DNA of 64,000 nt from Bacteroides congonensis (GTDB lineage Bacteria; Bacteroidota; Bacteroidia; Bacteroidales; Bacteroidaceae). The notes below the pieces were generated by a model. That model had not been told where the DNA came from. It was given only the letters and a program-made list of their open reading frames with translations, and searched no databases. The stretch lies in assembly GCF_900130125.1 (NCBI RefSeq), contig NZ_FQXY01000010.1, forward strand, positions 1,178,001-1,242,000, given 5' to 3'. A program made the translations under genes and the position numbers. This document shows, piece by piece, positions 7,885-17,248 of this stretch (position 1 is its first letter; each line of letters begins with the position of its first letter).

Positions 7885-9132
7885 TTACTCTTCATGATAA
7901 GAGTGGTCTCTCGGAAAGTCCTCTCCATCCCATGCCTTTTTCGAAGTCCAGGGCTGTGAAGCATCTGTCCAGAAGGGATCGTCTGCGGGAAGACCTAATG
8001 GCAGGAAAGCGAGTGAAGCCATATATAAGCTTCCATTATTGGTGTAATAATCCGAGATGCCGGGTTGCGAACCGTTGAAGCCTAGCGTGAGGAAATCTTT
8101 TTCGTTGAAATTGCGGTTGTTTCCAAACATACGTTTGATGACGGCTGTCATGCCGGCACGTACTTGCCCGTTTGACAGTTCTTCGGGAAGCCAGTTTCGC
8201 CATGCTAGTAATGCCAACGTCTGCAAAGAACCTGTGCGATAAGTGATGGAACGTCCGACGACGGGCAGTGTTCCTTCCGGGGAGATAAGCCGTTCGAGAA
8301 TCATTCCGAAGCGTTGTGCCCGTGCTATCGCTGTGTGGTAATTGCAGCCGGGCATATTCCATATCTTTTTATGTTTGCCGGCTTCGGTGAATATCTCCAA
8401 GGCTTCTATATACATGGGGTGTATCACGAAACTATTGTAATAGTCGAACGCAAAGTGGGGGCCGTCGGAATACCAGCCGTCACCTACGTACCATTCTTCT
8501 ATCTTCCGTAAAGAGGAGCTGATACGATAGGTGTCGCTGGGCGCACCTGCTTTTCGAAGAAACGATTCGACAGTTGCGCTGAACAATAACCAGTTGCTGT
8601 ATGACGGGTCAACTCGTCTGAGTTGGATAAATTCATTGATATAACGCTGCTTGGTCAGGCTGTCCAAAGGAAGCCATAGGGCATCGTAGCCCCTTAGAAA
8701 ACTCTCTGCGATATAGGCTGCATCGACCAATGTCTGTCCTTCCTGACGCCATAGCAGATAATCCGCTGAAGAAGGGTCGACAGCATGTTTATAACTGCTC
8801 AAAGCCCATTCCCGAAGCTGTTTGCGTTGGATTCCTTCGGCTGTGTTGTCATCCGGCAATGATAACCAGGGAGCCAGTCCCGCCATCAGCCGTCCGAAAC
8901 ATTCCATATAAGTGACATCCTTATTGCGGCCATCCCACGTCGGGCTTAGTTCTACAAGCATGTTCTGTTTCAACCGGCCTTCGCTCATGTTGCTTAGTAC
9001 AGGAACTGCCATTCGGTACATTACTTCACACCAGATTTCCCTGTCGCTTTTTTCCGCTTTCTTTTTAGCAATGATACTTTCTGCCGGAAGCAGGAGAATG
9101 ATAAGCAAGAGTAGCCAATTCTGTTTTTTCAT
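7885..9132 (-). CDS. DUF2264 domain protein, secreted
   Basis: 415 residues, signal peptide MKKQNWLLLLIILLLPAESIIA. The body has the alpha/alpha-barrel style motifs of DUF2264: SPTWDGRNKDVTYMECFGRLMAGLAPWL, SNWLLFSATVESFLRKAG, YVGDGWYSDGPHFAFDYYNSFVIHPMY, and RFGMILERLISPEGTLPVVGRSITYR. Family members resemble (alpha/alpha)6-barrel glycosidases or lyases of plant and bacterial sugar metabolism. No reaction can be assigned from sequence alone. It is single-gene, transcribed from the shared promoter type at 9176-9231, and divergent from the DUF4832/DUF4874 lipoprotein. Confidence 0.85.
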   Translation of the reverse strand: MKKQNWLLLLIILLLPAESIIAKKKAEKSDREIWCEVMYRMAVPVLSNMSEGRLKQNMLVELSPTWDGRNKDVTYMECFGRLMAGLAPWLSLPDDNTAEGIQRKQLREWALSSYKHAVDPSSADYLLWRQEGQTLVDAAYIAESFLRGYDALWLPLDSLTKQRYINEFIQLRRVDPSYSNWLLFSATVESFLRKAGAPSDTYRISSSLRKIEEWYVGDGWYSDGPHFAFDYYNSFVIHPMYIEALEIFTEAGKHKKIWNMPGCNYHTAIARAQRFGMILERLISPEGTLPVVGRSITYRTGSLQTLALLAWRNWLPEELSNGQVRAGMTAVIKRMFGNNRNFNEKDFLTLGFNGSQPGISDYYTNNGSLYMASLAFLPLGLPADDPFWTDASQPWTSKKAWDGEDFPRDHSYHEE

Positions 9133-9175
9133 GTATTACTTTCTTTATTGAGACAATTTTTTTTTGAGACAAAGG

Positions 9176-9231
9176 CAAAGGTAGGGCAATTCCGTCGGCG
9201 GGACAAATACAATCTTAGCATTATCTAATAC
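9176..9231 (-). promoter_or_regulatory. Bacteroides-type promoter with operator (copy 3 of 3), divergent region
   Basis: Minus strand: -7 TACCTTTG (9176-9183), 20-nt spacer, -33 TTTG (9204-9207), palindrome TTAG-N6-CTAA (9215-9228). It drives DUF2264. Because the operator is palindromic it could also influence the divergent gene at 9337, which has its own -7-like TATATTTG at 9309-9316. Confidence 0.8.
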
Positions 9232-9336
9232 TTTTGCTTTTTTTATCCGAAACTGATACTTTACTGTGCGAAATGACTTGCAACGGGGCGTTATATCCCT
9301 ATTTGTTATATATTTGCCGGCAAACGAAATATTACT

Positions 9337-10905
9337 ATGAAGAAGAATTGGATGTATGGCAGTGTGATGGCTGCTTTGTTTGCCTTGATGGCAAGCGGTT
9401 GCGGTGATTCCCGGCGGACGGTCGAGTTTCGCGGAATCTGTGTAGATGACACGCATGGTGAAAACGGACTCTATAATCCCGGAAGGGGATTCCGGCTGGA
9501 GACGGCGGTAGATGTGCTGCATGAGAAAGATACTCCTACAAAAGAGTTGCTGGAGCTGTCGGAAAAGTATGTGGCGGATAGTGTCTCGCTTGCCCAAAGT
9601 TATTTCTATCTTACTTATCTGATAGGAGAGAAACTGTCAGAAGAGAATTTCCAAACCATGCAGACGTACTTTGACGAATTACAGAAGCAGGGAAAGAAAG
9701 CTGTGTTGCGTTTTGCCTATGAAAGGGATTTTATGGGAAGGGCTGCCGCAGGGCCGACCGGAGAACAGATACTGGAACATTTGGAGCAGTTGAAACCTTT
9801 TTTGGAGAAGAATAAAGACTTGATTTTGGTAGTGCAAGCCGGAATGATTGGTGCATGGGGCGAATGGCATAGCTCTATCCAAGGATTGGAAAACTCGGAA
9901 GAGACAAAGGCTGCGGTATTGGAAAAGCTACTTTCAGTAGTCCCCGAAGAAAGAAACGTACAAGTGAGGCTTCCTGAATTCAAGAACCTGCTGAAGGATA
10001 AACCGGAATTATATAAACGGCTTTCGTTCCACGATGACTTTATTGTCATACGTCCCGACAGATGGGATGCCGATATGCACGAAGGAACTGCCAAGTTCGA
10101 CCAGATTGTGGCGGAATCGCCTTATCTCGTAGTGGACGGAGAACTCCCCTGGGGATTCTGGAGCGTAGGTGCAGACCCTGACAGCCCTTCTGCCGGATGG
10201 ATTATTGACGGTCTGCAAGCGGCAAGACGCCTGTTCCTTCAGCATTATACTTCCTTGAGCATTATCCATAATTATAAGGAGCAGCATCCCAATAACAGAT
10301 TTGACGAGAATAATCCACCCGAATATTCCATGATAGTCTGGAAGAAAACGATGATAACGGAAGATTCCCTTCGTCAGCACCATATGCCTGTGTCGGACAG
10401 TTATTTCCAAAAGCAGGACGGAACGAAAGTGGAGCGTAATATGTTCGATTATATACGTGACCATTTGGGTTATCGTATTGAGTTGCAATCTCTTCAGTTA
10501 CCGAACCAACTGCAAGCCGGAAAAGAAAACCTGTTGAAACTGAACTTGGTAAACAGAGGCTTTGCTACTGTATTTGGAGAACACCCTGTTTATTTTGTAT
10601 TGATTGATAATCAAGGAAAAGTTACGGAATTTCTGACTGAAGCCAATCCGTTGGACTGGCAACCGTATCAACCGGGTGATACTACCTATACATCATTGAC
10701 ACATTCCATCGGTTTATCCCTTGATTTGCCGGATTCAGTTGTGCCCGGAGAGTATAAACTGGGTTTGTGGATACCGGATGAGTCGGACAGGCTGAAATAT
10801 AATCCTCGGTATGCTATCCGTTGCGCAAATGGCGATACTACCTGGTGGGTGTCTGAAGATGGAAAATATGGCGTGAATGTCTTAACTGATGTTGAGGTGG
10901 AATAA
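9337..10905 (+). CDS. DUF4874/DUF4832 lipoprotein, TIM-barrel glycosidase-like
   Basis: 522 residues with a lipoprotein signal (lipobox LMASGC). Residues about 45-330 have the DUF4874 features NGLYNPGRGFRLET, GKKAVLRFAYERDF and LVVQAGMIGAWGEWHSS. The rest fits DUF4832, ending in a beta-sandwich (LPNQLQAGKENLLKLNLVNRGFATVF). The barrel part with Glu-rich GEWHSS suggests a glycoside-hydrolase-like fold acting at the cell surface; the activity is not established. Neighbours and the shared intergenic operator link it with the DUF2264 protein. Confidence 0.8.
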   Translation: MKKNWMYGSVMAALFALMASGCGDSRRTVEFRGICVDDTHGENGLYNPGRGFRLETAVDVLHEKDTPTKELLELSEKYVADSVSLAQSYFYLTYLIGEKLSEENFQTMQTYFDELQKQGKKAVLRFAYERDFMGRAAAGPTGEQILEHLEQLKPFLEKNKDLILVVQAGMIGAWGEWHSSIQGLENSEETKAAVLEKLLSVVPEERNVQVRLPEFKNLLKDKPELYKRLSFHDDFIVIRPDRWDADMHEGTAKFDQIVAESPYLVVDGELPWGFWSVGADPDSPSAGWIIDGLQAARRLFLQHYTSLSIIHNYKEQHPNNRFDENNPPEYSMIVWKKTMITEDSLRQHHMPVSDSYFQKQDGTKVERNMFDYIRDHLGYRIELQSLQLPNQLQAGKENLLKLNLVNRGFATVFGEHPVYFVLIDNQGKVTEFLTEANPLDWQPYQPGDTTYTSLTHSIGLSLDLPDSVVPGEYKLGLWIPDESDRLKYNPRYAIRCANGDTTWWVSEDGKYGVNVLTDVEVE

Positions 10906-10935
10906 GGTTCGTTTTAAATTTGTTAGTATGAATGA

Positions 10936-10967
10936 AAAAGCTTCCGGTAGTCATGCCGGAAGCTTTT
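10936..10967. terminator. Bidirectional terminator between convergent genes
   Basis: 12-bp stem AAAAGCTTCCGG (10936-10947) with 10956-10967, 8-nt loop, A/T runs on both sides. It serves the plus-strand lipoprotein and the minus-strand antiporter. Confidence 0.85.
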
Positions 10968-10973
10968 CTAATT

Positions 10974-11963
10974 TTATGTATTATAAATCAGCACCGCTGT
11001 ATATGCCACATAGCAAAGTACCATGATACTTCCCTCTATCCGCGTAATCGTCCGTTTGGCAAAGAACAGCCCGAAGAACCAAAGCAGGACACATGAACCT
11101 ACCAGCGTGAATAAGTCGAAGTTGGTGATTCCGCTTAGGCGGAGCGGGGTAATGCTGGCGCTGCATCCCAGTACGAAGAAGATATTAAAGAGATTGCTGC
11201 CGATAGCATTTCCGATGGCAATTTCGGGATTCTTCTTCAGTGCCGCTACGATGGACGTGGCAAGTTCAGGCAGGGAAGTTCCTGCGGCTACCAGTGTCAG
11301 GCCGATAATGGATTCACTTACACCCAGATTGCGGGCGATACCGGTGGCTCCATTGACGAATAGTTGTCCGCCATAAATAAGTGCGGCGAGCCCGCCAAGA
11401 ATATAAAGAACGGATTTCCACCAGGGAAGCAATTTGATGTCGTCCTCTTCGGTAGGGGGAGCGGGATGCTGCGCATCACCTGCCACAGGCGTGGAAGGAG
11501 TACGGGCAATGGCGAAGGTATATCCCATGAAGATGGCGAAAAAACAAAGCAATAATAAACCGTCTACTCTGTTCAGGATGTTTTCCGAAGCCTTGTCAAG
11601 AAAGACATCATTGGCACAGACCAACAGGACGACAGAAGAAAGGATGCAGAGCGGTATTTCCTTTCTTAGCGTATTCCGGGTGATGACAATCGGGGCAAAC
11701 AGGGCGGTGCAACCTACAATCATCAATGTATTGAAGATATTACTACCCACCACATTGCCTATGGAAATGTCCGCGCTGCCTTTGAGGGCGGAAGCGACAC
11801 TGACTGTCAGTTCCGGGGCGGAAGTACCGAATGCGACAATGGTAAGTCCGATGACGATGGGCGGGATGCGGAAGCGTTTGGCTACTGAAGCCGAGCCGTC
11901 CGTCAATCCGTTAGCTCCTAAAAGAATGAGGATAAGTCCTCCTATAAGAAACAATATATTCAT
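10974..11963 (-). CDS. Calcium/sodium antiporter (CaCA family, YrbG-like)
   Basis: 329 residues, about ten hydrophobic segments arranged as two inverted halves. Each half carries an alpha-repeat: VAFGTSAPELTVSVASAL (about residues 45-62) and VAAGTSLPELATSIVAAL in the second half, each followed by GNxxGSNxFN. These Glu-containing repeats form the cation site of Na+/Ca2+ exchangers. A charged cytoplasmic loop (TPVAGDAQHPAPPTEEDD) separates the halves. It is an inner-membrane exporter of Ca2+ or another cation. It stands alone, convergent with the gene to its left. Confidence 0.92.
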   Translation of the reverse strand: MNILFLIGGLILILLGANGLTDGSASVAKRFRIPPIVIGLTIVAFGTSAPELTVSVASALKGSADISIGNVVGSNIFNTLMIVGCTALFAPIVITRNTLRKEIPLCILSSVVLLVCANDVFLDKASENILNRVDGLLLLCFFAIFMGYTFAIARTPSTPVAGDAQHPAPPTEEDDIKLLPWWKSVLYILGGLAALIYGGQLFVNGATGIARNLGVSESIIGLTLVAAGTSLPELATSIVAALKKNPEIAIGNAIGSNLFNIFFVLGCSASITPLRLSGITNFDLFTLVGSCVLLWFFGLFFAKRTITRIEGSIMVLCYVAYTAVLIYNT

Positions 11964-12090
11964 AATTTTTTCCGTTTGGTGGCAAAGATAATCATTTTGG
12001 GAGTTGATATGTCAAAAACAATCCGTATGTTTGCTCTGTTTTAATTAAAAAATAGATTAACCTTCATTCACTATCTGAGAATAAAAGGAT

Positions 12091-13947
12091 ATGGAAATAA
12101 ATAGAATAAAAAGATTAGTACTGGTGTTGCTGGTGTCTTCCTTTGCAATGGGGGCGCAGGCACAGTTGGAACAAGCTGTTAAAAAGATATTTGCCGGAGA
12201 TACCATAGCCGAGACACATCCCGCCTTGAAGCGGGATTCAGACTCGGCTTATGTGGCAAATTTGCAAAAGACATTGGAAGAAGCCCGGCTCAATGAAGCG
12301 AATATGCGTATGGAGATGGAGCAAATGAAACTCCAGATGGCTACCGCCGATTCCGTGAAATACGCACAGCAACGACAGCGCATTGATTCTTTGCGCCAGT
12401 TCACGAAGGGAATACCTGTAGTGGCGGATGGCGATACCTTATTCTATCTTTTTACCAAACGTGGCGGATATACTCCCCAGCAACGGGCGCAAATGACAGG
12501 TGCGGCAGTTGAGGAACTGGGAAAACGCTTCAATCTCCGTCCCGATTCCGTTTCTATCGACCATTCGGATATTGTCTCCGATTTGATGTACGGCAATAAG
12601 GTGCTGCTTTCACTCACAGACCAGGATGCATTGTGGGAAGGTGTTTCCCGTGACTCCCTTGCCAAAGAGAGACGGGAGAATGTTGTCTCCAAACTGCATG
12701 AGATGAAGGCTGAACATAGCATCTGGCGGATGGTAAAGCGGATTCTTTATTTCGTACTGGTGATTGTCGGACAGTATTTACTTTTCCGTCTCACAAACTG
12801 GTTGTTCCGTAAAGTGAAAGCACGAATCCTGCGGTTGAAGGATACGAAGATAAAGCCTGTCTCCATTCAAGGATATGAATTGCTTGATACACAGAAGCAA
12901 GCCAATCTGCTGGTCTTTCTCGCTAGTGTAGGGCGGTATATCCTGATGGCGTTGCAACTGTTGTTTACCGTACCTCTTATCTTTATCATATTTCCGCAGA
13001 CAGAAGGGCTGGCATATCGCTTGCTGGGATATATATGGAATCCGATTAAGAATATTTTTATAGGTATCGTGGATTATATTCCCAAGTTGTTTACTATTAT
13101 TGTTATTTGGTATGCGGTGAAGTATCTGGTGCGTCTGGTACTTTATCTGGCGCGTGAAGTGGAAGCTGGACGTCTCAAAATCAACGGTTTCTATCCGGAC
13201 TGGGCGATGCCGACTTTCCATATCATCCGTTTCTTGCTTTATGCGTTTATGATTGCGATGATTTACCCTTATCTGCCGGGGGCTAGTTCAGGTGTGTTCC
13301 AGGGAATCTCCGTTTTTGTCGGATTGATTGTTTCGCTCGGTTCAAGCACGGTTATCGGTAATATCATTGCCGGACTGGTGATTACCTATATGCGTCCGTT
13401 CAAGATGGGCGACCGGATTAAATTGAACGATACTACCGGAGATATTATTGAGAAAACACCGCTTGTCACCCGCATCCGTACACCGAAAAATGAGGTGGTC
13501 ACTGTCCCCAACTCGTTTATCATGTCTTCGCATACCGTGAATTACAGCACTTCGGCACGCGAGTACGGACTCATTATCCATTCGGAAGTGTCTATCGGAT
13601 ATGACATTCCGTGGCGGCAAGTCAATCAGATATTGATTGATGCTGCGTTGAATACTCCCGGAGTGGTGGGCGACCCGCGCCCCTTTGTGTTGGAAACGTC
13701 TTTGAGTGACTGGTATCCGGTCTATCAGATTAATGCCTATATCAAAGAGGCGGATAAGATGGCGCAAATTTATTCGGACTTGCATCAGAATATACAGGAT
13801 AAATTCAATGAAGCGGGAATTGAAATCATGTCACCGCATTACATGGCTGTACGGGACGGAAATGCGACGACAATGCCTAAGGATGATTGGAGAAATGGTA
13901 ATCCTGTGAATAAGGCGGGACAAGGGGAGACTACTGAAAAGCCATAA
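12091..13947 (+). CDS. Mechanosensitive ion channel, MscS family
   Basis: 618 residues. A signal peptide (to about residue 25, GAQA|Q) is followed by a periplasmic coiled coil rich in Glu/Arg (about 55-115) and a linker. Four or so membrane helices lie at 210-400. The pore helix and beta-domain follow (GLIVSLGSSTVIGNIIAGL, MRPFKMGDRIKLNDTTGDI, TRIRTPKNEVVTVPNSFIM). The C-terminal vestibule domain ends IEIMSPHYMAVRDGN. It opens on membrane tension to release solutes in hypo-osmotic shock. The extra periplasmic part makes it larger than E. coli MscS (286 aa). Monocistronic. Confidence 0.93.
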   Translation: MEINRIKRLVLVLLVSSFAMGAQAQLEQAVKKIFAGDTIAETHPALKRDSDSAYVANLQKTLEEARLNEANMRMEMEQMKLQMATADSVKYAQQRQRIDSLRQFTKGIPVVADGDTLFYLFTKRGGYTPQQRAQMTGAAVEELGKRFNLRPDSVSIDHSDIVSDLMYGNKVLLSLTDQDALWEGVSRDSLAKERRENVVSKLHEMKAEHSIWRMVKRILYFVLVIVGQYLLFRLTNWLFRKVKARILRLKDTKIKPVSIQGYELLDTQKQANLLVFLASVGRYILMALQLLFTVPLIFIIFPQTEGLAYRLLGYIWNPIKNIFIGIVDYIPKLFTIIVIWYAVKYLVRLVLYLAREVEAGRLKINGFYPDWAMPTFHIIRFLLYAFMIAMIYPYLPGASSGVFQGISVFVGLIVSLGSSTVIGNIIAGLVITYMRPFKMGDRIKLNDTTGDIIEKTPLVTRIRTPKNEVVTVPNSFIMSSHTVNYSTSAREYGLIIHSEVSIGYDIPWRQVNQILIDAALNTPGVVGDPRPFVLETSLSDWYPVYQINAYIKEADKMAQIYSDLHQNIQDKFNEAGIEIMSPHYMAVRDGNATTMPKDDWRNGNPVNKAGQGETTEKP

Positions 13948-13994
13948 AGGAGTCTCTTCCATTACAGGAGAGAGACACCTGATGTTGTGTGTGT

Positions 13995-14486
13995 TTACTG
14001 ATATTCATTACTGTCGGGTGTGGCGTAATGAATATCAAAACGTCCGTTGGTCAGACGGCTGCCATTGCCGAATGTCGCGCTGATTATTTTCGCGCTTGTG
14101 TCAAAGCGGCTTATAAAGGCTGTCCCGTCTTCCAGTTCTTCCTCTCCGGCTTTTACATTGGTGATGACGGACTCTTCTCCTTCTTTGGGAGCTAAGATTG
14201 TGAATTTTATGCAGAAACCGTCTTCCTTTGTCCTGACTGAAACGGATAGTTTATCCTCTTCTTCGTTTTTGTAATAGAAGAACGAATCGTGCGTCCATAG
14301 CGGTGAAGGGGCCCAGCCCAGATATCGTCCGCCCACATAAATCCAGCCGTCTACAAGGCATCCGAATGTGTTGGCACCTGTGGTTGTGGCAGGCGGCATT
14401 ACTGTGATATCGACAGTGTTGTCTTCCGTACAGCTCCAAAGGCTGACAATAGAGAAAAGAATGAGTATATATTTTTTCATTTTCAT
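13995..14486 (-). CDS. Hypothetical lipoprotein
   Basis: 163 residues with a lipoprotein signal MKMKKYILILFSIVSLWSC; the start could also be the third codon. After the Cys come acidic TEDN, then TTTGANTFGCLVDGWIYVGG, a motif seen at the start of many small Bacteroides beta-sandwich lipoproteins (DUF6252-like), and beta-rich sequence to the end. It follows the outer-membrane protein gene by 11 bp and is probably cotranscribed with it, suggesting a paired envelope function. No enzymatic motif is seen. Confidence 0.6.
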   Translation of the reverse strand: MKMKKYILILFSIVSLWSCTEDNTVDITVMPPATTTGANTFGCLVDGWIYVGGRYLGWAPSPLWTHDSFFYYKNEEEDKLSVSVRTKEDGFCIKFTILAPKEGEESVITNVKAGEEELEDGTAFISRFDTSAKIISATFGNGSRLTNGRFDIHYATPDSNEYQ

Positions 14487-14497
14487 TGAAGTTAAGG

Positions 14498-15148
14498 TTA
14501 AAAATAATAAGATAATCCCGCAGTGAGATTCAGGCGGGAAAGATTGGCGTCATGGTTTTCATCAAATCTGACGATGGTCGTTTCTCCGTGATAATGAGTT
14601 TTCATCCTGACAAGTCCGCTGAACAGGTATTGCACTCCTACTCCGAGTCCCAGGTTGGAAGTCAGTTTGTAGGTGGCATTGCTGTTGATTAGAAAACCGA
14701 TACTTCTGGCTTTCACTCTCCGTGTTTTGCCGAATACCTCGCTGTTGTTCCGTAAAAAGAGTACGCCGGGTCCTACTCCCCCACGAATCTGCCAATGCCT
14801 GGTATTGGCGTTGCACATTCCGATTTGGGGACTGATGAAATGAATCAATAAATGGTCTTTTCCTTCGGGATGGCTGCCTTTGGAAGAGAATCCGGTATAG
14901 ACTGCCCCGAAGATGAAACGTTTGAGAGGGCGGAAGTGGTACTGTCCGTCCCAGGTGACACCTTGTGCAAGCTTGCGTTGGTAACTGTGGGTACTCATGG
15001 TCAGTGTGGGAGTTCCTTTGAACATATTACCGTATCCGGCATGGAAGGAGAATTCATGTCTCTCGAAATTTCTCTGCGAGAAAAGTGTACCATGGCAGGC
15101 GGCTAGCACGATTATTATTAAAACCGTTTTTAGTTGTGCTTGATTCAT
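14498..15148 (-). CDS. Hypothetical outer-membrane beta-barrel protein
   Basis: 216 residues: signal peptide (to about residue 25), then alternating hydrophobic strands with aromatic girdles (HEFSFHAGYGNMF, YHFRPLKRFIFGAVYTGF, HWQIRGGVGPGVLFL, LGLGVGVQYLFSGL) and a terminal strand ending in an aromatic residue (LNLTAGLSYYF). This is the hallmark of small eight-strand outer-membrane barrels folded by BamA. No family name is recognised. It is first in a two-gene operon with the following lipoprotein. Confidence 0.65.
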   Translation of the reverse strand: MNQAQLKTVLIIIVLAACHGTLFSQRNFERHEFSFHAGYGNMFKGTPTLTMSTHSYQRKLAQGVTWDGQYHFRPLKRFIFGAVYTGFSSKGSHPEGKDHLLIHFISPQIGMCNANTRHWQIRGGVGPGVLFLRNNSEVFGKTRRVKARSIGFLINSNATYKLTSNLGLGVGVQYLFSGLVRMKTHYHGETTIVRFDENHDANLSRLNLTAGLSYYF

Positions 15149-15195
15149 GTGAAATTAGTTCAGATAGTTAGTTTGTTACAAAAGTAGTAAATATC

Positions 15196-16383
15196 TCAAG
15201 CTTTCTCACATCGGAGCAGAATTTTTTGCCCATTATTTAATGTGCTGGCAAATAGGTAGGTATCTCCCCCTTCTGCCAGGTTGATGCGTTTGCGTAGTTC
15301 AGCCACGGTAGCCGGAAAGTTGCGGACGGTGAGGTTCGCTTTCTTAAGGTCTGCCAGGCTTTCTTTTATTTCTTTCTTATTAAAACTACATTGGTTGACG
15401 ATACGGAAGATTCTTCCGGGAAAGCCGCTAATCAGCGTATCGGAAGTATAAAGATGGCTGTTGGGATGCAGTTTCTTTACCGGATAGCTTGCGGCGATAC
15501 TGCGAAAAGCGCCGGCTTTCAGAAGGGATGCATTCGGCTCATACAGGTAGTTCTCTAATGTATCCGTGTAGGTACATTCACTGCGCTGCTCCTGTTCACG
15601 GGTGAATACGAAGTGTTGTTCTTCCTGTTCTCCTTTTGTGGAGAGGTTCACGCAGTGGATTGGGACTTCTGCCGGCGGCTCTTGTCCGAGTAATAGCAGC
15701 AGTTCTTTACATTCGTTATTGACGGACAGAATATGGACTTCTTGTGTATGTCGCAGTTCTTTCAATGCCAATGAAAGGTCGAGCATGGGGGAGAGTTTGA
15801 CCATTACCCGGTTGGCTTTGCTTAGTAAAAGTTCTTCCAGCTCGGCTACGTCCGGTTCGCAGTCGGAGATGGCTACGGTTTTGCCGCCATGCTCGTTGCG
15901 GCGGGCGGGGTCGAGGAAGATGCAGTCTACGGGAGACATTGTTTGCAGGTAGGCTACGCCGTCTTCATTTCTGACGGTAATATGGTTCAGGTTGAGTATG
16001 GGAAAGTTATGTGCCGCTATTTCGCAAAGTTCTTTCTGACGTTCTACGTAGGTGGCTGATTTGAATCCGTCAGCAAGGAAAGAACAGTCTATTCCGAATC
16101 CTGCGGTAAGGTCAGTCAGGGATTCGCCTTGCAGGAGACTTGCCTTGTAGCGGGCGGTGATTTCCGAAGAGCATTGTTCCAATGACAAATGTTTCGGATA
16201 CCATATATCTTCTATCTCCTTCCACGATGGGATTTTTTCGGCGGCGGTCTGTCGTCCTGCAATTTGAGTGATGGCAGTCGGCATATCCACATCCGGATAT
16301 TTTTTAGCTTGCAGAGCCAGGGTGCGTACATTGTCCGATAGGTGTTCGCGGATGAATTGTTGAGTTTCGGGGGAGATTTCCAT
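15196..16383 (-). CDS. Class I SAM-dependent methyltransferase with THUMP-like domain
   Basis: 395 residues. The SAM-binding motif is LTDLTAGFGIDCSFLADGF (about 98-116), followed by ATYVERQKELCEIAAHNF and a catalytic-region motif VDCIFLDPARR. The C-terminal part (about 310-395; FRIVNQCSFNKKEIKESL, KKANLTVRNFPATVAELRKRI) fits the THUMP-like RNA-binding extension. It probably modifies RNA in the cytosol; the exact nucleotide is unknown. Common single-copy gene of Bacteroidota. The next gene on the same strand upstream starts at 17205. Confidence 0.85.
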   Translation of the reverse strand: MEISPETQQFIREHLSDNVRTLALQAKKYPDVDMPTAITQIAGRQTAAEKIPSWKEIEDIWYPKHLSLEQCSSEITARYKASLLQGESLTDLTAGFGIDCSFLADGFKSATYVERQKELCEIAAHNFPILNLNHITVRNEDGVAYLQTMSPVDCIFLDPARRNEHGGKTVAISDCEPDVAELEELLLSKANRVMVKLSPMLDLSLALKELRHTQEVHILSVNNECKELLLLLGQEPPAEVPIHCVNLSTKGEQEEQHFVFTREQEQRSECTYTDTLENYLYEPNASLLKAGAFRSIAASYPVKKLHPNSHLYTSDTLISGFPGRIFRIVNQCSFNKKEIKESLADLKKANLTVRNFPATVAELRKRINLAEGGDTYLFASTLNNGQKILLRCEKA

Positions 16384-16434
16384 AAGGGTGTTATTACGTT
16401 ATTGTGATAGTACGATGAATCGTTAAGTAGCGGT

Positions 16435-17205
16435 TTATGGTATTAATTTATATTTCTGTCTGGCTACGTCCCGGCTGCAAAAGTTGAAGTGCCACCATTC
16501 ACTGGGCAATGCACGGAATCCGGCTTCTTTCATTACTTTTCGCAGCAGTATCCGGTTCTGCCGTTCTGTTTCACTCATTTTTCCGTTACGTACCAGTTCG
16601 CTTTCCTGTGTGATATGAGCTTCTGCACCCAGGTGGTCTACTTTCGTTCCCATGGGCAGTGGTTGGCCTAAAGAGTCCTGGATACTGATATCTACTGCCA
16701 GTCCGTAATTGTGGAGCCCACCGCCACGGTTCGGATTGGAGACGTATTTGCATTTAGCTGTTCCCTTCACTACATTCCACATCTTTTTTTGTACGGACAT
16801 CGGGCGTGCGGCATCATAAATAAGGAGACTATACGACGGATGCAGCTTTTTCAATGCTCTTTGTGCTTTTACAAGAGCGTGTGCCGCATCCGGGTGCAGA
16901 TAGGCTTCCGATAAATCATCGTAAAGAACCTCTCCTGTGAAATTATCCGCTTGTGTGTACATCAGCTTCACGGCAAGACTGCTGTCAAGTTCGGTCACGT
17001 CTACCAGTCCTAAAGAGTCCATATAGCGAGCCATCGGACTTTTCTCCGGTTGCGGGGCGGGAAGGACGGCTTCACAGACTTGTACGGTATCTATATATTC
17101 AGTCCCTGCTTTTGTGGAATCCTTTCCTTCCTTTGTCCCGGAAATACAGGAACACCACATCAGCAGAACACAAAAAGCAGGCAGACAGTGTTTCAGAAAT
17201 CTCAT
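16435..17205 (-). CDS. M15D peptidase, D-Ala-D-Ala dipeptidase-like (VanX/DdpX family) lipoprotein
   Basis: 256 residues with a lipoprotein signal (LLMWCSC). Family motifs are YDAARPMSVQKKMW, GGGLHNYGLAVDISI (zinc ligands His and Asp) and SEWWHFNF (catalytic Glu and third ligand His), in the order of VanX/DdpX. It hydrolyses D-Ala-D-Ala or related muropeptide ends in the periplasm, for peptidoglycan recycling or turnover rather than glycopeptide resistance, since no vanHA partners are near. Monocistronic, with the -7-like TACCTTTG (minus strand) near 17229. Confidence 0.88.
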   Translation of the reverse strand: MRFLKHCLPAFCVLLMWCSCISGTKEGKDSTKAGTEYIDTVQVCEAVLPAPQPEKSPMARYMDSLGLVDVTELDSSLAVKLMYTQADNFTGEVLYDDLSEAYLHPDAAHALVKAQRALKKLHPSYSLLIYDAARPMSVQKKMWNVVKGTAKCKYVSNPNRGGGLHNYGLAVDISIQDSLGQPLPMGTKVDHLGAEAHITQESELVRNGKMSETERQNRILLRKVMKEAGFRALPSEWWHFNFCSRDVARQKYKLIP

Positions 17206-17248
17206 TGTACTTTTGTTTTTTCGATGGCAAAGGTACTCTTTTTTGCTT

